A stretch of 32,454 nt of DNA from Acanthaster planci (lineage: Eukaryota; Echinodermata; Asteroidea; Valvatida; Acanthasteridae): the NCBI RefSeq assembly GCF_001949145.1, contig NW_019091464.1, positions 275,797 through 308,250 on the forward strand, read 5' to 3'. The position numbers were made by a program, and so were the translations under genes. Shown here piece after piece: positions 1-10,142 of this stretch; within the stretch, counting starts at the first letter, position 1; every line of letters begins with the position of its first letter. The notes beneath the pieces are model-generated. The model saw only the letters and a program-made list of their open reading frames with translations. It ran no database searches and was not told where the DNA came from.

Positions 1-840
1 GTACATGTACATGAACATGTATGATGTACATGCACGTGTACATGTACGTTCCTGCCAAGTATTATTTTAGTCATAAACCCCGATTCAAACTTTTTGGAGC
101 ACTCATTTTGAACCTTCCTGAACTCATGCACTGGTACTAATGTTCATGTACTGTACACCTCTTCAAATATCGGTGTATCGTTCCAACTGCAAAGGAGCCC
201 AACCGGACCGGTTCTTTTTGCTTAAAGGGTTTCAGAAGAGTACAATTTTTTTATACACAAACACGTATGCACCTTTCTGTCTTGATTACTCTCATTTCCA
301 ATTTTTGTTTCACTCTCATAACAGGTATTTTACTGCCTACATGTACAGGTATTTATTTTTATGCAAATGAAATTTCCATATTCATAAGTAGACCTGTGAT
401 GTCATCCTGGGGAAAACCTCAAAAGAACTCTTGAATTTGTTTATGTACATTGTATTTTGCTGCCCTGAATTTTGTTAGACTCTGAATTTTTCAGCGTTGT
501 CTAAAGCAAGCACAGCAAGCAATCCTTTCTCTGATAAATGTTTTCAATGAGAAAATTCTTGGTTCAAAATATGAAACGAACTTACGGTACGTCTGAGTCT
601 TCCTGAAATGAAATCACAGCAAAAGCACCCCCAATCAACAAAGAAAGAACAGGCAATTTTAATGTTTAAAAAGTGCACCTGTCAAATAGTATCAAATAGT
701 TCCTACATGCTGAACAAGTGTATAAATGTTGCAGTATGGCAAAAGTGTACCTACATAAAATTCACAGCTGCTATCCTTTAACCTTTCAAGGGAAATCAAG
801 CCCTAAATGTACAGGCGGCAGTACATAAATTAACAGCAGT

Positions 841-1135
841 TACATGTACATGTAGGTTCCTGCTCACTTGATCCCACAAAATCTTCCAGAAATTCCAAGT
901 TGACATGTCCATGTGTACAAGTACATGTACATGTACATCAGTACACGTAGACAATGAATTTACTGTACTGGTACATGTACCGGTACATCAGTTGTCAGTA
1001 GAGCTTGAAGGATCTAGGAAGATTGTAGGTTCCGGCGCTGTGGGGTTGGTGGAAACTCCAAGACACTGTACAATAGTTGAAATGTAAATGCTACCAGTAC
1101 ATGACGGTGTACACATGTACATGTATACATGTACA
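841..1135. repeat. GTACATGTAC arrays, second block
   Basis: Clusters at about 841-853, 905-945, 968-990 and 1096-1135 with the same palindromic words as the block at 1500, interrupted by unrelated sequence. Further short clusters lie at 1-50, 328-350, 3350-3364 and 19350-19361. Confidence 0.8.
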
Positions 1136-1499
1136 CTGTCTCTTCTAGGGAGCACTTCAAGTACACATTGTATTAATATGAAGCTGGTGGCCATGCTTCT
1201 GTGGGCACATCCATTATAGCCCCAGCACAGCACCCTCTTGACTGTCTAGAATTGGAATGAGACGAGGTCACCTGCCCTTAACAGTCTGACGGGCTTTGTC
1301 GGGACACAATGCTGGCAGCTCACCTGTAGGATGCCGTACAGTATGTTGTACATTGTATGTGTGGGTGTCACGTGCACATTGTCCAAGTAAAGCTCCAACT
1401 AAAGAGTGAATTCTCTGATGTACAGGTACCCTGTGTGATTGCACCAAGGTCTGCCCAGTCCTAACAGAATGGTTCAGGACCAATTAAGGCTGGGATGTG

Positions 1500-1720
1500 T
1501 GTATACATGTACCCGGTACATACCGGTAAATGAACAGGTATATGTACATGTACAATGTAGTGTCCACCTGCAACAGTAGGCCTACACATGTACCGGTATA
1601 CATGTACGTACATGTTGTACCAGTACATGGACACGTACATGTATACATGTACCGGTACATGTACGTACATGTACTGTGCATAGGGTACAAGCTACATGTA
1701 TACTTTTGTACATGTACAGT
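1500..1720. repeat. GTACATGTAC / ACCGGTAC palindromic array (densest block)
   Basis: Almost wholly built from the self-complementary words ACATGTAC, TGTACA, TACCGGTA and GTATACATGTAC in irregular order, without a fixed tandem period. Because the words are palindromic, ORFs open on both strands (runs of MYVHVPVHVY-like residues) and are not genes. Confidence 0.9.
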
Positions 1721-2236
1721 AATGGTAGGCATGGTAGGGGTGCAGTCTACTAATTCAAGTGAGAATTTCTGGCCAGCTCATTAGCATTCAAAGTGCCCCT
1801 CACGGTATCTTTTGAAAAAAGGAGATTTTTATGGCCCCTAAAGTGGTGAGATTGTGTAAATCTCTGCCAGAATCAACTCCCTGGCTCTCTGGGCTTTCAT
1901 CTGAGGGCAGAATGGCTAATAAATACCGATGAAAAATGGTCCTAAGTTCCTGAGAAAGTTGAGGATTGCCACTTGAAAAATGGCTACAAGCAGACGTTTG
2001 AAAAATCACTTTTGGGGGGTTAATTTTGTTTTGCGGGAATTACTCAAAATGTAATCGTTAACCCACAGAAAATTGAAAAGAAATTAGAAAGATTAGGGAC
2101 CATACAATAATTTAACAATTGTTTCAGATACCTCAGGAATGTTGGTATGCATGTTATTGGGCCCTATGCAATGCCACTTTTACACTGTTTTCAATAGGGC
2201 TTGAATTAGTGGACTGCAGCGGTATGCAGTGGACTG

Positions 2237-2280
2237 CATGTTATACTGCAGCGGTATGAATACCGCTGCAGTATAACATG
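2237..2280. repeat. Perfect 44-bp palindrome
   Basis: Two exact 21-base arms, CATGTTATACTGCAG... and its complement ...CTGCAGTATAACATG, flank a two-base GA centre. The same CTGCAGCGGTAT word also occurs just before it (2215-2226). No coding context. Confidence 0.95.
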
Positions 2281-2375
2281 TGTATGCATGATGAAGTGCT
2301 GTTCAGATCTCAATTACAACAATTGGTAAAACATGTGCATGAATGGCAATGTATTTTTTCCCACTCATTGCTTGT

Positions 2376-2872
2376 ACATAATGTATGTACATGTATACAT
2401 GTTCTGTAGGAATGTTCACAACTCAGAGCTGGAGCTGAGCAATTTCCTCCGATAACAATCCTTGGGTATTGCATGCTTTCAAATGCACACCATGTACCGG
2501 TCCCGTACTGCCTGTATGGTACAATGTATGTACACGTACCGGTACAGTGCATGCGTACATTTACCGGTACATGTACATTACATATTCCTGTAGACTATAG
2601 CATCCTGCTGGGGCCACTATCTCAAGAATGTTTTCCTTTTTTTTTTTTTTAATCTACCCCGGTATTTCAGTTTGATGACCTGGTGAGATCAAGTCTAATC
2701 GCACACTTAGCCTAAGCTCAAGTCTGACATTCCTTTGGTAAAAAAATACATACACCTGGGACCCCCCCCAAGCTTGCCTCTAAAGTCTTACACGTTAAGT
2801 TCCCTCCAAAAAATGTACCTACATGTACATGTACGTACATGTATATACATGTACTAGTACGTGTACATCAGA
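2376..2872. repeat. GTACATGTAC arrays, third block
   Basis: Clusters at about 2376-2402, 2490-2580 and 2813-2872 include TACCGGTACATGTACAT and TGTACGTACATGTATATAC. A T14 tract (2637-2650) and a C8 tract lie between them. Confidence 0.8.
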
Positions 2873-3468
2873 TTACAAGTCTTTCCCATAAACAATCGAG
2901 TTCAAGTTGTAAGCTACGGTACATGCACCGCTGCCGTCAAATGGTGCATTACAAATTTGGCTACGATCACGAGCAACTACTGGTACACGTACTGTGGCCA
3001 GGAAAAAGATGGCACGGCACAGAAATTGCCTTTGAGTTGAAGAAATGCTTGAAGCAAGGCTACCGAGTCTTGGCTTGTTGTCTTGTGCAAGTACGTGTAT
3101 TTCGTAAATAGTTCGAAAAAACGTCGCGTGTAGGCATGGTAGGGGCAACTTGGCTGAAGTCAACAAAAACAATGTGAAACAAAGGCCAGATACATATGTG
3201 GGGATGTCTGTTTTTTCGACAGTCGGAATCCAGGTTATGAATTTAATTTCTGCATGACCTTTTGACCTAGTTGGGCACCACAACTAACATGAGATTGTCC
3301 GTTTATTACCAAATATTGCACATGCTCGGCTAAATCTATGACATCACAGGTACATGTACATGTAAGCGTGAGGGAACAAACACGACGGAAGTGAAAAGTG
3401 ACAGAAAAAGATGTGCTCCATTAGTTCAGCTCCCTTTTTAAGAAGCCCTTCATAGTTATGATTTTCCC

Positions 3469-3902
3469 ATATCCCTAACCCATGATTTTCCCATATCCCT
3501 AACCCTCCTTAGTCCTCCAAAGTCCTTTGGGTGGTTTTGGAGGATTTTGGAAGATTGAGGGTGAATGGCAAGAGTGCATGGCTTATTGCAAAGGATGACA
3601 TGCGTGAAGGTCGTGGGTTAGACCTTGTGCTGTTTTTGCTCAGTCAAGCATAACTTCAACCCAAATTTCTTTTGAATCAACCGCAGTGCTCAAGAATGCC
3701 ATTCGCACTGCCTCAACATAATGAGAGGAATTGACAGAGGATTTTGAAGGATTGAGGCAGTAGGAACACTTCCAAGTAAGATTTCCAGGAACTTTTGGAG
3801 GATTGAGGGAGAATCTAATTGTTTCACCCCCAAAATTGGAGGATTTTGGAGGATTGAGGAGGGTCCCTAGCAAAAAGGACCTAGGGGGTTGGTTAGGGAT
3901 AT
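3469..3902. repeat. Inverted element with ATATCCCTAACC ends
   Basis: The left end has a 24-bp tandem duplication of GATTTTCCCATATCCCTAAC; the right end is the inverse, GGTTAGGGATAT. Between them GGATTTTGGAGGATTGAGG-type units recur at about 3537, 3738, 3795 and 3838. The 134-codon minus-strand ORF across it is repeat-derived. Confidence 0.5.
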
Positions 3903-4707
3903 ACATGTAATTATCTCTTCTATGCAGGAAATCAATGGTGAAATCTATGCTGGTCCATGTACCGGTGCCGTATGACGTCAAATGTGAAAGTGGCTGAGCT
4001 TTCCCCTCCTCAATCTTTGAAATCCTAAAAACTTCCTGGTGCACTTTGAAGTATATAGAAAGAGCACTGGAGTTTTGAAATTGGTGGATGTCATCAATGT
4101 TTAGCTAGAACACTAAAACCAACCTTCATGAAACGATTCGACACAGTAATTTCTCGGCTTAGGAGAGTTACACAATAAAGCATGTGTAACTTTTGCATCA
4201 CAGAAATGGGAACTTGGCATGACTCAATGGAAAGAAAAGCTCCATATATATGGCCAGCACTTGAGACCCTGTGCACAACCCTATGAGACCTGTCTGAAAA
4301 AAAATGAGTGTTTTCTAAGTAAATTTTCTAGCTAAATTTCACTTTTTAGGTCATGTTATCACTTTCTAACAGCTATTATTATATTTTAAGGAAAAATAAG
4401 TGTTATCTGTATGTGGAACTCTTTCTATGTATAGGGAGTTCTGTATGCTTGTATGAACATGAAAACTTCTGAAGTTGTGCTTGTGAATTGTCAGTCTGAA
4501 GTGACTGCATCTGTCATATCCTGACATGATGTCTGTCATCTCAGTCGATGTCAGTCTGTCTTCTACCATGTCTACAGACACAAAGTTAGGAGCAATAATT
4601 ATAAGTGCCAATGCATAGACTGTAAACAGGTTAAATACAGAGGAATACAGTCGAAGTCGGCCCTGTGCTTCAAGCGCTTCAAAAAAGTGTCAACAGAGGA
4701 TTTTTAC

Positions 4708-4914
4708 CTGTGACATCTGAGGCCGTAAACAAATATCCCGAGTTAAGTCCACGGCACCCGGACTCAGGTGGTTCAGGAGTTGACAGAGCACCACGCCGTC
4801 TCGCAAAGTCTGGGCCAAATCGAAGACCTGAGCATTGGCCCAGGTTGATTTGTGGGTAGGGGGTAAGGCCCCACACTGTACCAACCATCCAGCGCATATT
4901 CTCCACGCCTCCAT
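4708..4914 (-). CDS. vav: Vav guanine nucleotide exchange factor, first coding exon (CH domain)
   Basis: 69 codons from [19 protein letters not shown] to LRPQMSQ, ending CAG|GTAAAA (donor at 4707), phase 0. The pattern M-E-x-W-R, the spacing of WL-QC--LPP-H, AQV--LAQ-LRDGV-LCQLLN and -LRPQMSQ match the N-terminus of animal Vav almost residue for residue. Vav proteins activate Rho/Rac GTPases downstream of tyrosine kinases; the CH domain helps hold the DH domain inactive. The start has G at -3 and G at +4. The frame is open upstream to about 5076, so an extended N-terminus cannot be excluded. No later exon (rest of CH, DH-PH-C1, SH3-SH2-SH3) is recognisable in the window. Confidence 0.9.
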
Positions 4915-5076
4915 TTCTGTCAAATGCGCTAAATTTTCCAGAACTTTTCCTCCCGTCATACGCGGTCGCCGTTTTTTCGGTGCAGCATTTCCTGTATTAG
5001 CTGGTTGCCAACATACACGTGTAAAAGTCATATTCGCAAAATCACAGAGTACCAGTTCGTCTGAAAACGTCATCAC
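4915..5076 (-). other. Vav 5' UTR or alternative N-terminal extension
   Basis: In frame with the Vav start, codons stay open for 54 positions upstream, with ATGs at 5073, at the NMTFTRV segment and at RMTGGKV. The translation is low in typical domain character, with a basic KKRRPRM stretch. The family normally starts at MExWR, so 5' UTR is the more likely reading. A CRE-like TGACGT lies across the most upstream ATG. Confidence 0.35.
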
Positions 5077-5103
5077 AAGTCCGCAATCCGACTTCTAAAT
5101 CAG

Positions 5104-5142
5104 CTTCCGCCCTCTACCGGAAAAGTTTTCATAAAACACGTG
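5104..5142 (-). promoter_or_regulatory. Possible Vav promoter-proximal motifs (two ETS-like sites, one E-box)
   Basis: About 190-230 bp upstream of the Vav ATG there are a GGCGGAAG motif on the minus strand (5104-5111), ACCGGAA on the plus strand (5116-5122) and CACGTG (5137-5142). ETS motifs are common near blood-cell gene promoters, but such short matches occur by chance. No TATA box was seen at a useful distance. Confidence 0.2.
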
Positions 5143-5373
5143 GCTTTAATTAGAAGAATATTCACTGAACAAACAGAATTCATGTATTTGTTGGTGGTGA
5201 ACCCACTTGTGTTCTTAATGCAGGAAGAAAAAAGAAAAAAAAAATAAAAAAATTGATAAATCAAGAACAAAGTTAATCAATTTAGAGGGCGCCCTTCCAA
5301 GTTTGCGTTGTGATCACAGACAGTTGCGATACAGCAAGTTTGGGAGCGAATTACAGGTCGATCGTATGCGCAT

Positions 5374-5680
5374 GCACAATTCAGTTACACTCGAGTGACC
5401 CTAGTCGGTCAACTGTTTAAAATCTTGTTGTTTTACTCACACTTCACAGTTGACTGCTATTTGCTTTTCTCGGAGCGTACATGGTCACTGAAATCTTGCG
5501 CAATTTTTTTCATGTGCATGGTTCCTTCTGTAAAGATAAATGAAATCAGTTATTGATAACCAGCGGTGCGACCATACCCCTGAGCCTGTTCCCAAATGGT
5601 CGATTAGATACAGTTCAAGCCCTTCATCGTCCAGGCAGTGTTAGTCGAATTAAAGTCAGCTGTAGTCGCTCGAACTTGCT
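5374..5680 (+). repeat. Dispersed repeat R, copy 1
   Basis: Collinear similarity to 12957-13251: GCACAA..C.ATTACACTCGA, an AACTGTTT block, CAATTT-ATGTG-ATGGTTCC, GTTATTGATA--ACCAGCG, AATGGTCGA and GTCGCTCGAACTT occur in the same order. Divergence is substantial. Type unknown; no terminal repeats seen. An ORF of 128 codons begins inside it (5553) and shows no known domain. Confidence 0.65.
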
Positions 5681-6305
5681 TATTTCCTGCGAACTATACA
5701 GATTTTTAATTCATGCAATGGGGCAGTACCGTAAGGGAGTACTCCAAAACGACCCGAGAGCCAAGGATGACCAAATCCGGAGAAAGCATTTCGAATTTCT
5801 CGACAACAATTTTTCATTGCCAAATTATCGACTCCAATATTGGAATGAAGTCGTCTTGAAGGAGATTTTTTCACACTGGGGGGTTTACAAGTTTTTACCG
5901 GTGTTCTTAGTTGCCAAAGGATTATGTGCCACCATCTAGAGCCATGTTTTGCTCCTCCGACGGTGGGTGGCACGGAGCATCCGCTGACAGAAAAGGAAAG
6001 ACTCGGACTCAGGGAGCGATGGCACCCGGCATTAACGCCGAAAGGAGGGGCGCCCCATGGAGGTAAATCGAACATGCGAACAGGGTATGGCATACTCAGT
6101 TTAGGTGAATATTCCTGTCTTTGGAGTTAGTTAATGGTCAACTAAAATCAAAAGAAAACGAGAGAAACGGAGAAATTGAAAAGTGGATAAGGGCGCCCTC
6201 TCTTGACCGGCTGCTGCTTAACCAGCCCTGCCCTATCAAAGAACAAAAACACCCGATATCGCGATACGCACTCTCCTTGGCGTCGCAAAAAGGAAACCGT
6301 ACTTG

Positions 6306-6351
6306 CATAACTCACTGTGTCGCGCTCACAAGCACGACACGGTGAGTTATG
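6306..6351. repeat. 46-bp hairpin
   Basis: CATAACTCACTGTGTCG and CGACACGGTGAGTTATG pair with one mismatch around a 12-base loop. No associated U-tract or gene; role unknown. Confidence 0.7.
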
Positions 6352-6747
6352 CCACTGTTGTTTCGTACATAACGAGATGCAACAGACGACCAATCCTTCA
6401 ACTCGTAACGACCTTTTTGTAATTTCAGAATCTTTTATGGACTAAAAGCAGTGACGTGTCTAGCTTTTATTCTTTTAAGAGGGATCGTTCCGGCAAATGT
6501 GCCCCATCTCTCCACCCCCCCGACTGAAACCTTGATACGTTAACTTTAATGCTGAAAACCGCAAGCTGATTTTGACAGGACTTGTTGACGCTTCTTGGAA
6601 CTTGTCAGCCTCATTTAGTTCTATCTTTTCTATCTTTCATCAATTAAAACGGTGAATACATAGAAAAGTAGAATTGCAGCTCGTAACAAAGTTTTCTTAA
6701 TTAACGTAAACAAATAATTTAATATAATGCAACATTATGCATCAATT

Positions 6748-6893
6748 CGGGCGATTCACAGTATTGCGCCCTCATGAGTCTGCAACGCGTTGGCCAATCA
6801 CAAGGCGCGAAATTTGTCGACCCTTTCCGAACGCGCAATGTGATTGACCAACGCGTTGCAGACTCTTGGTGGCGCACTGTTGTGAATCGCCCG
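6748..6893 (+). mobile_element. Foldback MITE family M, copy 1
   Basis: Starts CGGGCGATTCACA and ends with its inverse complement TGTGAATCGCCCG. The inner arms pair over TCTGCAACGCGTTGGCCAAT and its complement, so the whole 146 bp can fold into one hairpin. No coding capacity. Shorter than its relatives because the inner loop is truncated. No clear target-site duplication, so the superfamily is not assigned. Confidence 0.85.
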
Positions 6894-7685
6894 TATTAAA
6901 ACTCTCTCTTTACTGGAAAATCACTAGTTTCAAGAATTTCTTTTTTCGATTTCCATTTTACGGTCAAGCAGTTGTCCCTTTTCCCTCACCACCAGCTGGA
7001 AGAGTATGTCCTATACGGGTATATGCAAACCTTCAAGTCAAGATGGGATTGTGTTTCAAGGGGGTTTGCGACAGACTTACAACTTAAGGCTTCAGTACGA
7101 GGGCAGGCCAAGACCTGGAGCTGACTCAAGACATAATACACAAATGTGTGAGTGATTGCAGTATACGAGGCCTAAGATTGGGACGTGGCCTTTATTCGTT
7201 CGCGCTTGTACTCGCCCATGGTATCAACATCTAACCCTAGAAGACCCGGACTTTATTTGAACCATCTCGTCGGGAGGGGACGGCCAAAATAGCTCATAAA
7301 GCTCAACTGTCATATCCTTGATCTTGTTTTTCTGAAAGCCATTCATGTTGAATGGATCTGTGAAGTTTCAAAATCAATCAAACCATTCTGTTGTCGTCAC
7401 TTTGCTTCACGCGTGTTGGCGCGCGTGTTGGCCCGCGCACACTGAGCGCGTTAATTTAGTTGAATCGTCTCAGGAAATGGACTTTTCTCAAGAACAGTTC
7501 ATCTGATTTTCCCCAAATCGGTATCCAAATTACTGCCAGACATTAATGTAAAGGATAAAGTGCATTACCGGTGACATTCAAGATAATGTCAGGGGGACCC
7601 CCGCCCCCGTTTAGGGTCATGAAAAATGTTCAGGCCATGTGGCACAGAGAGACAACAAACATTCCAAAAACACTGCACTGCATAA

Positions 7686-7857
7686 TACGGCCGTTCCACA
7701 ATAGTGCGCCACCAAGAGTTTGCAACGCGTTGGCCAATCACAGTGCGCGAAATTTGTCGACCCAATGCGCGTTTGGAAAGGGTTGACAACTTTTGCGCAT
7801 CGTGATTGGCCAACATGTTGTAAGCTCTTGGTGGTGCACTATTGTGAATCACCCGTA
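7686..7857 (+). mobile_element. Foldback MITE family M, copy 2
   Basis: Same element as at 6748: arms with GCAACGCGTTGGCCAATCACA and its decayed complement (TGATTGGCCAACATGTTG), inner CGAAATTTGTCGACCCAATG. 172 bp. Flanked by ATAA and TTAT, which are themselves inverted, so the exact end and duplication cannot be set. Confidence 0.85.
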
Positions 7858-9675
7858 TTATATGTGTGTTATTCTGCCTTAGAGCTCAAGCATTACATAT
7901 CATGTCTAATGCTACATCCATGTGTCCTATTGTACAGTACAATTGTTTTACACAGGTAGTGCCTGAAGCTGTTTCAATGCCCTTTAAAATGCATGCATTC
8001 ATATTAACCATTGTCACTTTCAGTGTATTAAACCAATGCAACGTTATGTTCACCCTGCCAAACAAGATTCACATCCCACCTTTTCTTTACACAATATTAC
8101 AAATTTCGTTGAGATTGTTAGATCGATTTTTTCAGCATTTTGCATTTAGTACGATTGGTTTCTTCATTCATCATCATCGAAGACTAGTCCCTTGGGATCA
8201 AAGAAAAAAGGATTAACTTTCTTGCAAATGTTTGAAGCATTTAAGGCTTAAAGATTTACGCTGTCACTCTGCGTAATTAGATTTATTTCAAAAATCTGTA
8301 TTTATAAGTTGTTGAGGTGCCTATTGTATCTTCAGTATTTGTCTTCTCAAAACAGAGTAACACTTAAGCACAAACGATTCAGATTCAACAATGTATCATA
8401 CGCATTATTCTTACAAATTTGTTAGACGACTTTCTGCGTACTTCTTCAACATAAACCTTATACTGGTGTTTCATCTGCATTTCAGCCTTTAGGTAAAACT
8501 GCAATTAATTAAAACCCTTTCAAAAGCATATGTATAAAAATTATATGGGTCATTCCGTGTTCAGCACACCGACATATTGGAAGGAATAGTACCAGGCGAT
8601 ATGACGTAAACTCTGAAGTCGTTCCCTCATAGCAATCATGGAGATTACTTTTGAATTTCCGACTTCGCAAGAATCAGGTAAAGCTTAAACCTCCCTTTTT
8701 TCGGTATATAATGTGGAATAAAAACTCATTGCAGTTGGCAAATAAAAACTAATCAAGCATGGAGTACACACGATTTGTGAAGACAGACCCTCGCTTTACG
8801 TCATGTTTTCCCAACATCACTGCCTTCACAAATGTGTCCAACACGATAATCGTCTGTGACAAAAGTTTTAAACAAGAAACTTCCAGGAACAGTCCTGCTT
8901 CATATGCTTTGTGATAACTGGATTTTCGTTCGTTCCATAATAAACCACAATGTCTCGGGACTGCTTTTGCATCTTACTGCGGCTTGCTACTGATTGGAAA
9001 GTCAGTTTCCGCCTCGGGCGCAAACTTTAAAGTGTAGATACAATGACTTTTTCTCAGACACAATTTTTCGGTAACTTTGTACTCCTTTCTAATGTATGGA
9101 AATGCTTTCACGGTCTTCTTCGGTTAAATACATTGGGATGTGCTCTTCTTGAAACACTTAAAATTATCCAAGCGTTCCCGGACAATTGAGGGCGCTGTTG
9201 CTGTGATGTCATCCAGGGAAAAGTAGTTCAGTGCACAGGTTTTCCTGTTCAAACTGAAAACCCAGAATTTAATCACTGAAACTCTTTCTGAGAAAGGGAT
9301 GGATGCTTGCTTGATATTGCTATGCACACAAACGATAATTAATCAGCAATGAGAAAAAAGGCTTTCTTCTTGGAATGACATCACAGTTTTGCTCATGAAT
9401 ATTGAAATACTCAGTAGCATAAAAAACAGTAAATTACCCTTTAAACAGTGAAACAAATGTTGAAAATAAGGTTTAACGTGACAGACACGTGCACTTGAAG
9501 GTGTTGCTACAAAAATTGATTGTAGCTACCCTTTATATATATCCTGCAGTATATTAAGAAGAGTTTTTACACACTTTCATCAAACTTAAACAGCACAATA
9601 TTGTTGCAACGATGAAGTCTGAGTACGTGTATATTGCGGTTGGTGCTTAAGCAACTCTTTATATTCATGTAAGGT

Positions 9676-10142
9676 TCAGTGGCTTATTGCAAACGCCGCT
9701 GGACGAATATGCTCTTCAATCCAGTCCTTGTATGCCGAAACTCTTGTGTACACTCCGTACCGACCCTCTACGGCACACCCCTCTCCCCAGCTGACAATAC
9801 CGATCTGGACCCATCGTAGGCTTCCACCGACGTCCACCTCTCTCATGACAGGCCCTCCGGAGTCCCCATTACAGGCATCTTGGTTCCCATCTGGGTAGCC
9901 GGCGCAGAAGGCCATGTTGGGTTTGTAATCACTGGTGAAACGGCACTCGTAGCGACCGCTGCTGAAACTTTGACTGCACTCTTCGTTGGTACGCAAGGGT
10001 ATGGCAAGTTGTTGAAGGAAACGCGTACTGGTAATGCCTTTGGGGTTTCTGCACCGCCCTTCGTCGACGCTGACATCGAAGGCTTCCGTATGGCCCCAGC
10101 CGGTAACGTAAGACTTGCCGTCTGTTGAGTAAATTGCGTCAT
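9676..10142 (-). CDS. Bf: Factor B-like exon 16: catalytic serine, C-terminus and stop
   Basis: Residues 826-980 and the stop. [11 protein letters not shown] is the conserved Trp-Gly strand. [12 protein letters not shown] carries D914 (Asp189 equivalent), the oxyanion Gly and catalytic S920. [10 protein letters not shown] and [13 protein letters not shown] complete the fold, with small Gly residues lining S1. The tail [11 protein letters not shown] is short. Acceptor CCCCAG. No clear AATAAA lies just downstream; TATAAA on the minus strand at 9658-9663 and ATTAAA at 9268-9273 are the nearest variants, so the 3' end is unsettled. Confidence 0.96.

Larger units (their letters stand above)
1..4707. 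other. Probable Vav intron 1 (start), repeat-rich, no exon recognised
   Basis: Read on both strands for the missing part of the Vav CH domain and for other coding signals; none was seen. The stretch holds several GTACATGTAC palindromic arrays, a perfect 44-bp palindrome, a T-tract at 2637-2650, an inverted element rich in GGATTTTGGAGGATTGAGG, and a tRNA-like B-box remnant near 3600. ORFs here are short and follow the repeats. Confidence 0.6.
4915..9675. other. Intergenic region between the factor B-like gene and Vav
   Basis: It holds the upstream region of Vav, one copy of a dispersed repeat (about 5374-5680), a 46-bp hairpin (6306-6351) and two MITE copies (6748-6893, 7686-7857). From about 7860 to 9675 I see only A/T-rich sequence with no feature I can support beyond weak polyadenylation-signal variants for the factor B-like gene. 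No protein-coding gene is supported. Confidence 0.6.

Noticed and set aside
1461-1784. Several overlapping ORFs on both strands rich in Met, Tyr, Val and His
   Set aside because: They translate the palindromic GTACATGTAC array.
3469-3902. CCCTAA / TTAGGG words suggesting telomeric sequence
   Set aside because: Single words in a non-tandem context; they belong to the ends of an inverted element.
5553-5939. 128-codon plus-strand ORF
   Set aside because: It begins inside dispersed repeat R, has no recognisable domain and no splice or promoter context. It could be a decayed transposon fragment but nothing supports a gene.
8638-8677. Short plus-strand ATG exon (MEITFEFPTSQES) followed by GTAAAG
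   Set aside because: Only 13 codons, no continuation recognised and no promoter evidence; likely chance.
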